Assembly: GCF_008634025.1 (NCBI RefSeq)
Contig: NZ_PDCM01000002.1
Location: forward strand, 2,436,001-2,500,000
DNA from: Streptomyces albofaciens JCM 4342
GTDB lineage: Bacteria; Actinomycetota; Actinomycetes; Streptomycetales; Streptomycetaceae
DNA: 64,000 nucleotides
Reading direction: 5' to 3'
Shown here: one piece after another, positions 17,756-25,919 of the stretch
Layout of the letters: each line of letters opens with the position of its first letter
Position numbering within the stretch: the first letter of the stretch is position 1
Program-made: the position numbers and the translations under genes
Notes under the pieces: generated by a model
The model's input: the letters and a program-made list of their open reading frames with translations, nothing else
Database searches by the model: none
What the model was told of the DNA's origin: nothing

Positions 17756-18664
17756 ATGAGGATTCGTAAGACGGCCGCGGCGGGTGCGGTGGTGCTCGCG
17801 CTGGCGGCGACGGCGACCGCATGCGGCGGCGAGTCGGGCACGGCCGGCGACAAGGCGTCCGGCGGCGAGGTCTACAGCGGGACGTACCCGGTCAACGACA
17901 AGGCGAAGGTCGACTCGCCGGCCTGGAAGGAAGCCAAGAAGGCCGGGAAGATCACCATCGGCGCCAAGGCCGACCAGCCCTACCTCGGCTTCCAGGACAC
18001 CACCGGCAAGCGCACCGGCTTCGACATCGAGATCGCCAAGATGATCGCCGCCGAACTGGGCTTCTCCGAGAAGCAGATCGAGTTCAAGACGGTCGACTCC
18101 AACGTCCGTGAGACCGCGATCTCCAAGGGCCAGGTCGACTACTACGTCGGCACGTACACGATCAACGACGAGCGCAAGAAGCAGATCGACTTCGCGGGCC
18201 CGTACTACACCGCGGGCGCGGACCTCCTGGTGCGCAGGGACGACAAGTCCATCACCGGGCCGGACACCGTCAAGGGCAAGAAGGTCTGCTCGATCGTCGG
18301 CTCCACCCCGCTCCAGGAGATCAAGAAGCCGAAGTACGGGGCGACCACCACCGAACTGGCCAAGTACTCGCTGTGCGTCAAGCAGCTCCTCGACGGCCAG
18401 GTGGACGCGGTCACCACGGACGACGCGATCCTCAAGGGCTACGCGGCCGAGCGGCCCTCGAAGCTGCGGGTCGTCGGCAAGCCGTTCACCAAGGAGCCGT
18501 ACGGCGTCGGCCTGCGGAAGGGTGACAAGGCCCTGCGGGACGCGATCACCGACGCGCTGGAGAAGCACATCAAGAACGGCGACTACAAGAAGGCGTACGA
18601 AGGCACCCTCGGCAAGTCCGGGACCAGCTTCGTCGCGCCGTCGACGCCGCTGCCGCGCGACTGA
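17756..18664 (+). CDS. gluB: glutamate-binding lipoprotein of the ABC transporter
   Basis: A 302-residue periplasmic-binding-protein family 3 receptor. The lipoprotein signal is MRIRKTAAAGAVVLALAATATACGG, with the lipid-modified Cys in TATACGG at residue 23. The mature domain shows the SBP pattern (KITIGAKADQPYLGF, TGFDIEIAKMIAAELG, VDYYVGTYTINDERKK, FAGPYYTAGADLLV). It captures glutamate outside the membrane and delivers it to GluCD. Start at 17756: GAAGGA lies eight bases before this ATG, while the ATG at 17747 overlaps the site. A strong hairpin follows the gene, which probably makes gluB mRNA more abundant than gluCD. Confidence 0.92.
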   Translation: MRIRKTAAAGAVVLALAATATACGGESGTAGDKASGGEVYSGTYPVNDKAKVDSPAWKEAKKAGKITIGAKADQPYLGFQDTTGKRTGFDIEIAKMIAAELGFSEKQIEFKTVDSNVRETAISKGQVDYYVGTYTINDERKKQIDFAGPYYTAGADLLVRRDDKSITGPDTVKGKKVCSIVGSTPLQEIKKPKYGATTTELAKYSLCVKQLLDGQVDAVTTDDAILKGYAAERPSKLRVVGKPFTKEPYGVGLRKGDKALRDAITDALEKHIKNGDYKKAYEGTLGKSGTSFVAPSTPLPRD

Positions 18665-18694
18665 TCCAGGTCGCATCACACCGGTCCGCCGCCG

Positions 18695-18733
18695 CACGCC
18701 CCGTACGCCGCCTCGGCGGGCGTACGGGGCGTG
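18695..18733 (+). terminator. intra-operon hairpin between gluB and gluC
   Basis: CACGCCCCGTACGCC pairs exactly with GGCGTACGGGGCGTG (15 bp); nine bases lie between, of which several pair further. It lies 30 bp past the gluB stop codon in a 267-bp gap. It is likely an attenuator or mRNA stabiliser that gives more binding protein than permease, a common arrangement in ABC uptake operons. Confidence 0.7.
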
Positions 18734-18931
18734 GGTGCCTGAGGAACCGCGCGCCGGGGCGCCCGTGCGCACGCGGGCGCGGGCCTTCCCCGCGCCCCCG
18801 GGCAGCCACCTCTACGCGGCGTACGGAAGCGTCCGCGGGCCGGACCGTTCCCGTACCCGCGCGCCGGGCCCGCCCCGCGCCGGGCCGTCCACCCGTCCGC
18901 CGCTGACCCCGACCGCTACCGCGGAGAACCC

Positions 18932-19579
18932 ATGAACGTACTCCTCGACTACCTACCCGAGTTCCGCAAGGGGTTCCTCGGAACCGTGTCGCTGACCGCG
19001 GCCAGCGCGGCGCTCGCCATCCTGCTGGGCCTCCTCATAGCCGGTTTCCGGGTCTCGCCCGTGCCCCCGCTGCGCGCCTTCGGGACGGCCTGGGTGACGC
19101 TGCTGCGCAACACCCCGCTCACCCTGCTGTTCCTGGTCGCCTTCTTCGTCGTCCCGCAGGTCCTCTTCCCGGGCACCAGCCCGTTCGTCCTGGCCACCCT
19201 GGCGCTCGGCTTCTACACGTCCTCGTTCGTCTGCGAGGCCGTGCGCTCCGGCATCAACACGGTGCCACTGGGCCAGGCGGAGGCGGCGCGCAGCATCGGC
19301 ATGACCTTCATCCAGACGCTGCGCCTGATCGTCCTCCCGCAGGCCACCCGCACCGTGCTGCCGCCGCTGAGCAGCATCCTGATCGCGCTCACCAAGAACT
19401 CGGCCATCGCGGGCGCCTTCAGCAACACCGAGCTGTTCAACGTCTCCAAGCTGCTCAACGACCAGGGCCGGCCGATCGGCTGGATCTTCCTCTGGATCGC
19501 CCTCGCCTACCTGATCATCACGTTCGCCATCAGCGGCATCTTCCGGCTGCTGGAGCGCCGCCTGGAGGTGGCCCGATGA
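18932..19579 (+). CDS. gluC: glutamate ABC transporter permease 1
   Basis: A 215-residue HisM/GlnP-type permease with about five membrane helices. The EAA-type coupling loop is visible as GQAEAARSIGMTFIQTLRLIVLPQA. The N-terminus MNVLLDYLPEFRKGFLGTV is typical of the family. It forms the channel with GluD. ATG follows GGAGA. The last codons overlap gluD (ATGA at 19576-19579), indicating translational coupling. Confidence 0.93.
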   Translation: MNVLLDYLPEFRKGFLGTVSLTAASAALAILLGLLIAGFRVSPVPPLRAFGTAWVTLLRNTPLTLLFLVAFFVVPQVLFPGTSPFVLATLALGFYTSSFVCEAVRSGINTVPLGQAEAARSIGMTFIQTLRLIVLPQATRTVLPPLSSILIALTKNSAIAGAFSNTELFNVSKLLNDQGRPIGWIFLWIALAYLIITFAISGIFRLLERRLEVAR

Positions 19580-20544
19580 CCAGCGTCCTCTACGACGCCC
19601 CGGGGCCCAAGGCCAAGATCCGCAACCGCGTCTACACGGTCGTGGGCGCGCTCGCCGTCGTCGGCCTGCTCGTCTTCGTCGCGCTGCGGCTGGCCGGCAA
19701 GGGCCAGTTCGAGCCGGAGATGTGGAACATCTTCAACAACGCGGGCGTACGGACCAACATCCGCAACGGCGTCCTGACGACCCTCCAGGTCTTCGCGGTG
19801 GCCGCGGTGCTCTCCCTCGCGCTCGGCGTGCTGCTCGCGGTCGCCCGGCTCTCCGACCACAAGCCGGTGCGCTGGCTGGCGACCGGCTTCATCGAGGTGT
19901 TCCGGGCCGTCCCGCTGCTGATCACGATCTACGCCCTGTGGGTGATCCTGCTCTCCTACAAGGAGGAGCTGGGGCTGACCGGTGACACCCCGCAGTTCTG
20001 GGCACTGGTCGTGGGCCTGACCGTCTACAACGGCGCGGTGCAGGCGGAGGTGCTGCGCGCCGGCATCAACGCGGTGCCCCGGGGGCAGCGCGAGGCGGCG
20101 TACGCGCTCGGCATGAGCAAGACGCAGGTCATGACGACGGTGCTGATGCCGCAGGCCATCCGGGCGATGCTGCCGACGATCATCAGCCAGCTGGTGGTGA
20201 CCCTCAAGGACACCTCGCTCGGCTACGTGATCACCTTCGAGGAGCTGCTGTACACGATCCAGCAGATGGCCAGCACCATCGTCGTCAACGACGAGAACCC
20301 GTACGTGCCGATGATCATCGTCGCCGGCGCGATCTACGTGGCGATGTGTCTGGCGCTGTCCGCGCTGGCCACCTGGATCGAGCGGCGCGGCCGGCGGGCC
20401 AAGACCGGCATCGCGGTGGCCGGGGCGGGCGAGCCGGTCACCGCGTCGGACGCGCTGGAAGGCGCCGACGGCACGCCCGGCGGCCCGGTCGACACCCGGC
20501 GGCCGCCGGACGTCATCTCGGGCGGGGGCGGCGCCGGTACCTGA
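19576..20544 (+). CDS. gluD: glutamate ABC transporter permease 2
   Basis: A 322-residue permease, longer than GluC. An extra N-terminal helix is followed by the usual five, with the coupling loop RGQREAAYALGMSKTQVMTTVLMPQA. The C-terminal about 50 residues are hydrophilic and low-complexity. It pairs with GluC; coupled start by the ATGA overlap. It ends the operon, followed by a hairpin. Confidence 0.93.
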   Translation: MTSVLYDAPGPKAKIRNRVYTVVGALAVVGLLVFVALRLAGKGQFEPEMWNIFNNAGVRTNIRNGVLTTLQVFAVAAVLSLALGVLLAVARLSDHKPVRWLATGFIEVFRAVPLLITIYALWVILLSYKEELGLTGDTPQFWALVVGLTVYNGAVQAEVLRAGINAVPRGQREAAYALGMSKTQVMTTVLMPQAIRAMLPTIISQLVVTLKDTSLGYVITFEELLYTIQQMASTIVVNDENPYVPMIIVAGAIYVAMCLALSALATWIERRGRRAKTGIAVAGAGEPVTASDALEGADGTPGGPVDTRRPPDVISGGGGAGT

Positions 20545-20562
20545 CGGCGTGACACCTCGGAC

Positions 20563-20592
20563 GGGGGCAGTGCCGCGCGCGCCGCTGCCCCC
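20563..20592 (+). terminator. terminator of gluABCD
   Basis: GGGGGCAG (20563-20570) pairs with CTGCCCCC (20585-20592) around a 14-base GC-rich loop, 18 bp after the gluD stop codon. Confidence 0.7.
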
Positions 20593-20707
20593 GTCACTTG
20601 ACGCGGGCGCCCGCAGTGGGTTGCATACGCTGTGTGATCGCGCACCGGGCTCCAACTGCCAGTTCCCGTACGTCCCGTAAGTATCCGCGCACCGGGGTGG
20701 CCACGCC

Positions 20708-22933
20708 GTGGACCCGGTGATCGTCGTCGGGGCCGGCCCGGTCGGCCTCGCGCTCTCCCTCTCCCTCGCCCGCCTCGGCGTACCGTGCGTCGTCCTGGAC
20801 GAGGCCCCCGGCGCCGCCGATCCGCGGCCCGCCCGCACGGTCGTCCTGCGCCCCGACACCACCGCGTTCCTGACCCGGCTGGGCTGCGGCCCCGCCCTGG
20901 AGTCGGCGGGCGCCCGCTGGACGGCCTGGCGCGCGGTGCGCCGACGGCGCCTGCTGGAACGGGTCGAGTTCGGCCCCGAGAACCCTTCCCCCCTGCACGT
21001 GCCGCAGCACGCGCTGACCCGGGCGCTGCGCACCGCGCTCGCGGGTGAGCCCCTGGCGCGGATCGTCGCGGGCAGCCGGCTCGACGAACTGAAGCAGGAC
21101 GCGTACGGCGTCAGCGCCCACACCCGCGGGCCCAACGGTGCCTGGTGGCGGGCCAGTTACCTGGTCGGTTGCGACGGTCCGCGCTCGACGGTCCGCAAGC
21201 TGCTGGAGGTGCGCTTCCCCGGCCGCACGGCGGTCGAGCGGCATGCGGTGGCGGCGCTGCGTACGGAACTCCCCTGGCCCGGCGAGGCGTTGCTGCACCG
21301 CTCGCCCGCGCGGCAGGGCGGCGGCGGGTCCGGCGGCGAGGTGACGGCCCGGCCGCTGCCCGGCGGGCTGTGGCGGCTGGACTGGCTGCTGCCGCCCGGC
21401 CGGGACCTGGTCACCCCGGACGCGCTGGTGGCCCGGATCCGCGACTCGCTGGCGGTGTGGACCGCCGAAGCGGCGGCGGGGAACGGGCCGTGGGCCGGGT
21501 CCGGGGCCCAGGCGGGTTCGCGCGCCCCCGCGGGCCCCGGCGATCCGCGCGTGCCGGCCGTACCGCCGTACGAACTCCTCGACACCGGCGTGCACACGGT
21601 GCACCACCGCCTGGCGCGGCGCTGGCGGCGCGGGCGGGCCTTCCTCGCGGGGGACGCCGCGCACCTGCTCGGCGCGCTCGGCACACAGGGCCTGGACGAG
21701 GGGCTGCGGGACGCCGAGAACCTCGCGTGGAAGCTGGCGCTGGCCTGGCACCAGGGCGCTTCGGAGGCCCTCCTGGACAGCTACCAGACAGAGCGCCGGG
21801 GCGCGGTGACGGCCCGGCTGCGCGCGGCCGACCGGGCGCTGCCGCTGCTGCGCGACGGCGAGCGGGGCGGCCGGTGGCGAGCGGTGCTCCCGGGAGCGGC
21901 CCGCGGCCACACGGCGATGCTCACCGACGGCCACTTGGGGCGCGGCCCGCTCGGCGCGCCCCCGGCGTACGCCCGCTCTCCCCTGGCCCCGGTCACCGAC
22001 CCGGCGGGGACGCTGCCGGTGGCCACACCGGTCGGCGCGCCGGTCGTGGACGTACCGGTGACGGCACCGGACGGGGCCGAGGTACCGCTGCGCTCGCGGC
22101 TGGGCCGGGGGCTGCTGGTGGTGCTGGTCGCGCCGGGCACGGGCGTGTGGGAGCGGCGGCACTGGAAGTCGGCGGGCCTGATGCCCCGGCTGTCGAAGGC
22201 GGCGGAGGCCCTGCCGATGCGCGCCGAGGTGCTGGTCGCCGAGGCCTATCCGGGCGCGGTGGCACACACCGTCCTGGTCGTACGCCCCGACGGGCACCTG
22301 GTCGCGGCGATGGGCGGCGTACGCCCGGCGGAGCTCTACGCGTGCGCGGACGCGGTGCGGGGCGGGGAGCCCGGTGCGGGCGCGCCGGGTTCGGCCGGAG
22401 CGGGTGCGGGTGTGGGTCCGGGTGTGGGTGTGGGTCCGGGTCCGGGTGTGGGTCCGGGTCCGGGTGTGGGTCCGGGTCCGGGTGTGGATGCGGGTGCGGG
22501 TGCGGGTGGGAGCGATACCGGGGAGCGGTCTCGTACGGACGATGAAAGGGTGCGTCCGGGTACGCGCCAGGAGGCCGCTCCGGATGCGCGTCCGGAGCCG
22601 TACCTGGAGCGGCAACCGGAACCGTATCCGGAACAGCGACCGGAGCCGTATCAGGAGCGGCGACCGGACCCCTATCCGGAGCGGCGACCGGAGTCATGTC
22701 CGGATGCACGGTCGGAATCCCACCCGGTACCGCGCCTGGAACCGCACTCGGCCCGGCGGCCGGAATCCCGCCCCTCCGGCGGGCCGCACCCCGTCGACGG
22801 CCCGTTTCCCCAGGCGGGCGGGGAGGTCCCGGGGGGCGCGCCGGGCGACGTGCCGAGCGACGTGCCGCAGGAAGTACCCGGCGATGTGCCGGAGGGCGTG
22901 TCCGAGGCCCAGGTCCGTTCGGCCGGCGGTTGA
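20708..22933 (+). CDS. FAD-dependent aromatic-type monooxygenase with a long repetitive C-terminal tail
   Basis: A 741-residue class A flavoprotein hydroxylase. The FAD-binding Rossmann start is VIVVGAGPVGLALSLSLARLG, with VGCDGPRSTVRKLL (DG motif) and FLAGDAAHLLGALGTQGLDEG (GD motif). A thioredoxin-like C-terminal domain spans about residues 440-555 (LLVVLVAPGTGVWER...). It should hydroxylate an aromatic or polyketide-like substrate using NAD(P)H and O2; the substrate is unknown. About 185 further residues are low-complexity: Gly-Val-Gly-Pro repeats, then RPEPYPER-type octapeptides, then DVP repeats. GTG start at 20708 after GGGGTGG. Monocistronic, just after gluD. Confidence 0.85.
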   Translation: MDPVIVVGAGPVGLALSLSLARLGVPCVVLDEAPGAADPRPARTVVLRPDTTAFLTRLGCGPALESAGARWTAWRAVRRRRLLERVEFGPENPSPLHVPQHALTRALRTALAGEPLARIVAGSRLDELKQDAYGVSAHTRGPNGAWWRASYLVGCDGPRSTVRKLLEVRFPGRTAVERHAVAALRTELPWPGEALLHRSPARQGGGGSGGEVTARPLPGGLWRLDWLLPPGRDLVTPDALVARIRDSLAVWTAEAAAGNGPWAGSGAQAGSRAPAGPGDPRVPAVPPYELLDTGVHTVHHRLARRWRRGRAFLAGDAAHLLGALGTQGLDEGLRDAENLAWKLALAWHQGASEALLDSYQTERRGAVTARLRAADRALPLLRDGERGGRWRAVLPGAARGHTAMLTDGHLGRGPLGAPPAYARSPLAPVTDPAGTLPVATPVGAPVVDVPVTAPDGAEVPLRSRLGRGLLVVLVAPGTGVWERRHWKSAGLMPRLSKAAEALPMRAEVLVAEAYPGAVAHTVLVVRPDGHLVAAMGGVRPAELYACADAVRGGEPGAGAPGSAGAGAGVGPGVGVGPGPGVGPGPGVGPGPGVDAGAGAGGSDTGERSRTDDERVRPGTRQEAAPDARPEPYLERQPEPYPEQRPEPYQERRPDPYPERRPESCPDARSESHPVPRLEPHSARRPESRPSGGPHPVDGPFPQAGGEVPGGAPGDVPSDVPQEVPGDVPEGVSEAQVRSAGG
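22402..22507 (+). repeat. in-gene GGTGTGGGTCCGGGTCCG-type array coding Gly-Val-Gly-Pro repeats
   Basis: Hexanucleotide-based units (GGTGTG, GGTCCG, GGTGCG) repeat without breaking the frame in the monooxygenase gene, giving VGPGPG-type peptide. It is a microsatellite expansion of the tail, prone to length change. Confidence 0.8.
22578..22700 (+). repeat. in-gene 24-bp repeats coding RPEPYPER octapeptides
   Basis: Variants of CGACCGGAGCCGTATCCGGAGCGG recur about five times in frame, giving EPYLERQP, EPYPEQRP, EPYQERRP, DPYPERRP and a decayed copy. The peptide is highly charged, proline-rich and likely extended. Confidence 0.75.
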
Positions 22934-23131
22934 CCCTGTGGGAAACGCCGTGCTTGACTCCGGAACGTGACGGAGAGCGGTTCGCGATTCTGGCGGAGGG
23001 TCCACCTGGACCTGGTCCGCTACGCGGGCTGCGTGTGTCGTCCGTCCTGTTGATCCGCATCCATGCCCCCGCGCGCCGCCGCGTTCCCGCTGACCGCGCG
23101 CGTCTCTTCGCGATCACTCAGGACGGTTCCT

Positions 23132-23683
23132 GTGCCCGATGTACGCACCCCTGCGCGCCCGCGCCCGCGCCCTGCCGCCACCGGCGGCCCCGGCCCCGGC
23201 CCCGCCGAACTCCTCGACTTCGTCCGCCGTACCGCCGCCGACGCCCCGCTCGTCGCCTCCCTCCCGCTCGACCCCGAAGGCCGCACCTGGATCCGCCTGG
23301 AAGGGCCCGGTGGCAGCGAGGCGTGGCTGATCGGCTGGCCGCCCGGTACGGGTACCGGCTGGCACGACCACGGCGGCTCGCACGGCGCGTTCGCCGCCGC
23401 CACCGGCGAGCTGACCGAGCAGTCGCTCGCCGCCCAACTGCCCACGGAGGGCTGGAGGACGCTGGAACTGGCGGACGGCGTGGACCGGCAGCGGACGCTG
23501 GCCGACGGCCGCGGCCGCGCCTTCGGCCCGCACCACGTCCACCAGGTGCTCAACCTCTCCCCCGACGCCCACGCCGTCTCGGTGCACGCCTACTACCCGC
23601 CGCTGCCGCTGATGCGCCGCTACAGCCGCACCGGTCCGGTCCTGCGCCTCGAAGAGGTCGAGCACCCGGAGGACTGGCGGTGA
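23132..23683 (+). CDS. cysteine dioxygenase (cupin type I CDO)
   Basis: A 183-residue cupin iron enzyme that oxidises L-cysteine to cysteine sulfinate. The metal-binding cupin motif 1 is GWHDHGGSHGAF (two His) and the third His is in FGPHHVHQVLN; the conserved SVHAYYPPL follows. A Pro/Ala-rich N-terminus precedes LLDFVRRTAADAPLVASLPLD. The GTG at 23132 has AGGACGG five bases upstream; an ATG at 23063 would add 23 atypical residues. The GTGA overlap with the rhodanese gene implies translational coupling. Together they handle cysteine sulfur: the sulfinate yields sulfite, which rhodaneses can process. Confidence 0.88.
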   Translation: MPDVRTPARPRPRPAATGGPGPGPAELLDFVRRTAADAPLVASLPLDPEGRTWIRLEGPGGSEAWLIGWPPGTGTGWHDHGGSHGAFAAATGELTEQSLAAQLPTEGWRTLELADGVDRQRTLADGRGRAFGPHHVHQVLNLSPDAHAVSVHAYYPPLPLMRRYSRTGPVLRLEEVEHPEDWR

Positions 23684-24057
23684 GCGCCGTCGACGCGCTT
23701 CTGGAGGCGGCGCGCGCCGGGCTCGACCGGGTGACGCCGCACCGGGCCGCGGAGGTCCAGCGGGACGGCGGGCTCCTGGTGGACATCCGTTACGCGGAAC
23801 TGCGCGAACGCGACGGCACCATCCCGGGCGCGCTGATCGTCGAGCGCAACGAACTGGAATGGCGCCTGGACCCCACGGGCGCCCACCGCGCCCCGGAAGC
23901 CACCGGTCACGACCTGCCGGTCGTGGTCGTCTGCAACGAGGGCTACGCGTCGAGCCTCGCGGCCGTGTCCCTGCGGCAGCTGGGCCTGTACCGGGCCACT
24001 GATCTGGTGGGCGGCTTCCAGGCGTGGCGAGCGGCCGGGCTGCCGGTGCGGGAGTGA
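23680..24057 (+). CDS. single-domain rhodanese-like sulfurtransferase
   Basis: A 125-residue rhodanese-homology domain. VDIRYAELRERDGTIPGALIVE is the N-terminal half. The catalytic Cys loop is CNEGYAS, in VVVVCNEGYASSLAA. VGGFQAWRAAGLPV is the C-terminal hallmark. It can move sulfane sulfur to a thiophilic acceptor. The GTG start overlaps the stop codon of the cysteine dioxygenase gene (GTGA), so the two proteins are made together. Confidence 0.9.
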   Translation: MSAVDALLEAARAGLDRVTPHRAAEVQRDGGLLVDIRYAELRERDGTIPGALIVERNELEWRLDPTGAHRAPEATGHDLPVVVVCNEGYASSLAAVSLRQLGLYRATDLVGGFQAWRAAGLPVRE

Positions 24058-24107
24058 GGGAGCACCGGAGTGCGGGGTCGGCGGGTCCGCCTGGGGGCGG
24101 GCCCGCC

Positions 24108-24215
24108 GGCCCGGCGCAGTCGTCCGGCCCGGCGCAGTCGTCCGGTCCGGGGTGGTCGTCCGGTCTACCGCAGTCGTCCAGCCCCGCCCAGTCGTCCGTT
24201 CCAGCGCAGTCGTCC
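24108..24215. repeat. six perfectly phased 18-bp tandem repeats
   Basis: Six units of GGCCCGGCGCAGTCGTCC (first two identical, later ones diverged, all keeping GTCGTCC) run head to tail and end ten bases before the lipase stop codon. The gap lies between convergent genes, so the array is in both 3' regions. On the minus strand the units read as six codons (DDCAGP-like), but there is no start and no gene. Confidence 0.85.
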
Positions 24216-24225
24216 GGTCCCCCGC

Positions 24226-25662
24226 TTAGGGCCGAACGGTGTCGAACTGCCGCACCACCAGGGGCAGTGCCGCGCGAACCGTCCCGTTGTGGTCGAGGTC
24301 CCCGACGTCCGTGAGCCGGTTCACGGCTCCGTTGGCGGTCAGCCGGCGCTGACAGTACCGGGCGTTCTCGAAGGCCACGTCCTTGTCGCCCGTGGCGTGG
24401 TACAGGTGCACCGGTACGTCCGGGTGCCAGTCGCAGGTGGTGTCCAGGGCGTTCAGCCGCTGCCGCAGCTCCCCCGTGGGGTTGCGGATGGTGTCGAGGA
24501 ATTCCGGGGTGAACAGTTCCTTGGAGGTCGTCGGCAGGGCGGCGGCTATCTCGGACGCCTTGTGGTCGCCGTCGAAGAGGGCTTCCACCGTCTGGTCGTA
24601 CGGGGCGCGGAACGCCTGCCCCGGTGTGTCGTACAGGCCGTACAGCCGGTTCCACGCGGTCGCGAAGTACGCCAGGTAGAGCGACGACCGGACCACCTTG
24701 TCGTCCGCCGCGGCGGCCTCGAAGGCGCTCAGGTCGAAGGGCCCGGCGACCGGCGCGAGCGCACCCAGGCGGAAGTACGGGTCGGCGCCCTGCTGAAGGG
24801 CCCGCCCGACCATCATGGTGGCGGGCCCGCCCTGGGAGAAACCGCTGACCAGGACATGTCTGTCCAGGGTGCGGCGGTCCTGCCGGGCGAACGCGCGGGC
24901 CGCACGCAGCGCGTCGACCGAGGCCGTGACGGTCGCCTTCGGGTCGCCGTACGGATGAGGGCCGGGGCCCACGCCGAGGCCGAGGTAGTCCGGCGCGGAC
25001 ACGGCCCGGCCGGTGGAGGCGAAGAGCAGGGCCGCGGCCCGGTCGGTGGACGCGCCGTGTACCGAGGCCACGTCGCCCCGGTACACGGTCGTGCCGTGCA
25101 GCCAGGACACGACCTGGAGATCACGCTTGCCGTGCGTGGGCACGGCGAACAGCTGGCTGGCCGTGGTGGGCCGGCCGTCGACACCGCGGGTGCGGTAGAC
25201 GACGCGGTGGGCCCGTACGCCGTAGCGGACCTGGGCCGCGTCGATGCCGGCCTTCTCCAGACGGGCCGCGACCTGCTTCGCGTCCAGGTCGGCGACGAGG
25301 GTGGCCGAAACGACGGAACCCGCGCCCGGGCGCCGCCCGGGCGCGGCCGGGGTGGGGTGGGTGGAATGAGAGGTCGGCTGGGAGGCGGAGTGAGAGGTGG
25401 GCTGGTAGGCGGAATGGGAGGTGGCGTACCAGGGGCCGGACAGGGCATCAGGTCCGTCCGCCCGCGCCGTCACGGCTGTCGTGGTGGCTGCCGTGGCGGC
25501 TGCCGTGGCGGCTGTCAGCGTTGCCGGACGCATCGCTGCCGAAGCCGGAGCTGCTGCCAAGGCCGGCGCCGTTGCCGTGACCAGTACGACCGCGGCGCAG
25601 CCCGACGCGAGGGCGGCGGTGCCCGGCGGGATGGACCGGCCACGGAATCGGTGAAAGATCAT
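24226..25662 (-). CDS. secreted lipase/esterase of the LIP (secretory lipase) family
   Basis: A 478-residue alpha/beta hydrolase. The signal peptide spans about residues 1-40 (GTAALASGCAAVVLVTATAPALAAAPASA), followed by a His/Ser/Thr-rich linker (PTSHSASQPTSHS). The nucleophile elbow is GFSQGGPA, the catalytic Asp likely lies in HATGDKDVAFENAR, and the His in VGDLDHNGTVRAAL. The pattern, including VVSWLHGTTVYRGDVAS and APDYLGLGVG, fits the lipase family PF03583. It hydrolyses esters outside the cell. ATG at 25662; the frame remains open upstream through the 42-bp repeats, but the signal peptide argues for this start. Followed by the 18-bp array. Confidence 0.88.
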   Translation of the reverse strand: MIFHRFRGRSIPPGTAALASGCAAVVLVTATAPALAAAPASAAMRPATLTAATAAATAATTTAVTARADGPDALSGPWYATSHSAYQPTSHSASQPTSHSTHPTPAAPGRRPGAGSVVSATLVADLDAKQVAARLEKAGIDAAQVRYGVRAHRVVYRTRGVDGRPTTASQLFAVPTHGKRDLQVVSWLHGTTVYRGDVASVHGASTDRAAALLFASTGRAVSAPDYLGLGVGPGPHPYGDPKATVTASVDALRAARAFARQDRRTLDRHVLVSGFSQGGPATMMVGRALQQGADPYFRLGALAPVAGPFDLSAFEAAAADDKVVRSSLYLAYFATAWNRLYGLYDTPGQAFRAPYDQTVEALFDGDHKASEIAAALPTTSKELFTPEFLDTIRNPTGELRQRLNALDTTCDWHPDVPVHLYHATGDKDVAFENARYCQRRLTANGAVNRLTDVGDLDHNGTVRAALPLVVRQFDTVRP

Positions 25663-25740
25663 GGCCTGAACTCTGCCGCGCACGACAGGTACGGCACATT
25701 GCGGCCAACCTCCGTCCCGGCAGGGGGTTTTCCCCCGGGC

Positions 25741-25866
25741 GGAGCCTCCGCTTCCCCCCGGTACAGACGGCCGTCCCGGTCCGGAGCCCCCGCTTCCCCC
25801 CGGATACAGACGTCCGCCCGGTCCCGAGTCTCCGCTTGCCCCGGATACAGACATCTTCCCGGTACG
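25741..25866. repeat. three phased 42-bp tandem repeats upstream of the lipase
   Basis: Units at 25741-25782, 25783-25824 and 25825-25866 share GGAGCCTCCGCTTCCCCCCG, GATACAGACG and CCCGGTCC blocks at about 80-90 percent identity by eye. A looser fourth copy follows. They lie in the 257-bp gap between recX and the lipase, within the likely lipase promoter region. Confidence 0.75.
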
Positions 25867-25919
25867 GGCGGACACGCATCTCCCCGCTGCGGGTGGACAC
25901 GCCTCTGCCCTCTACCCCC

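Noticed and set aside
25663..25875. Longer lipase start at 25875
   Set aside because: The signal peptide begins at the ATG at 25662, and the extension reads through 42-bp repeats.
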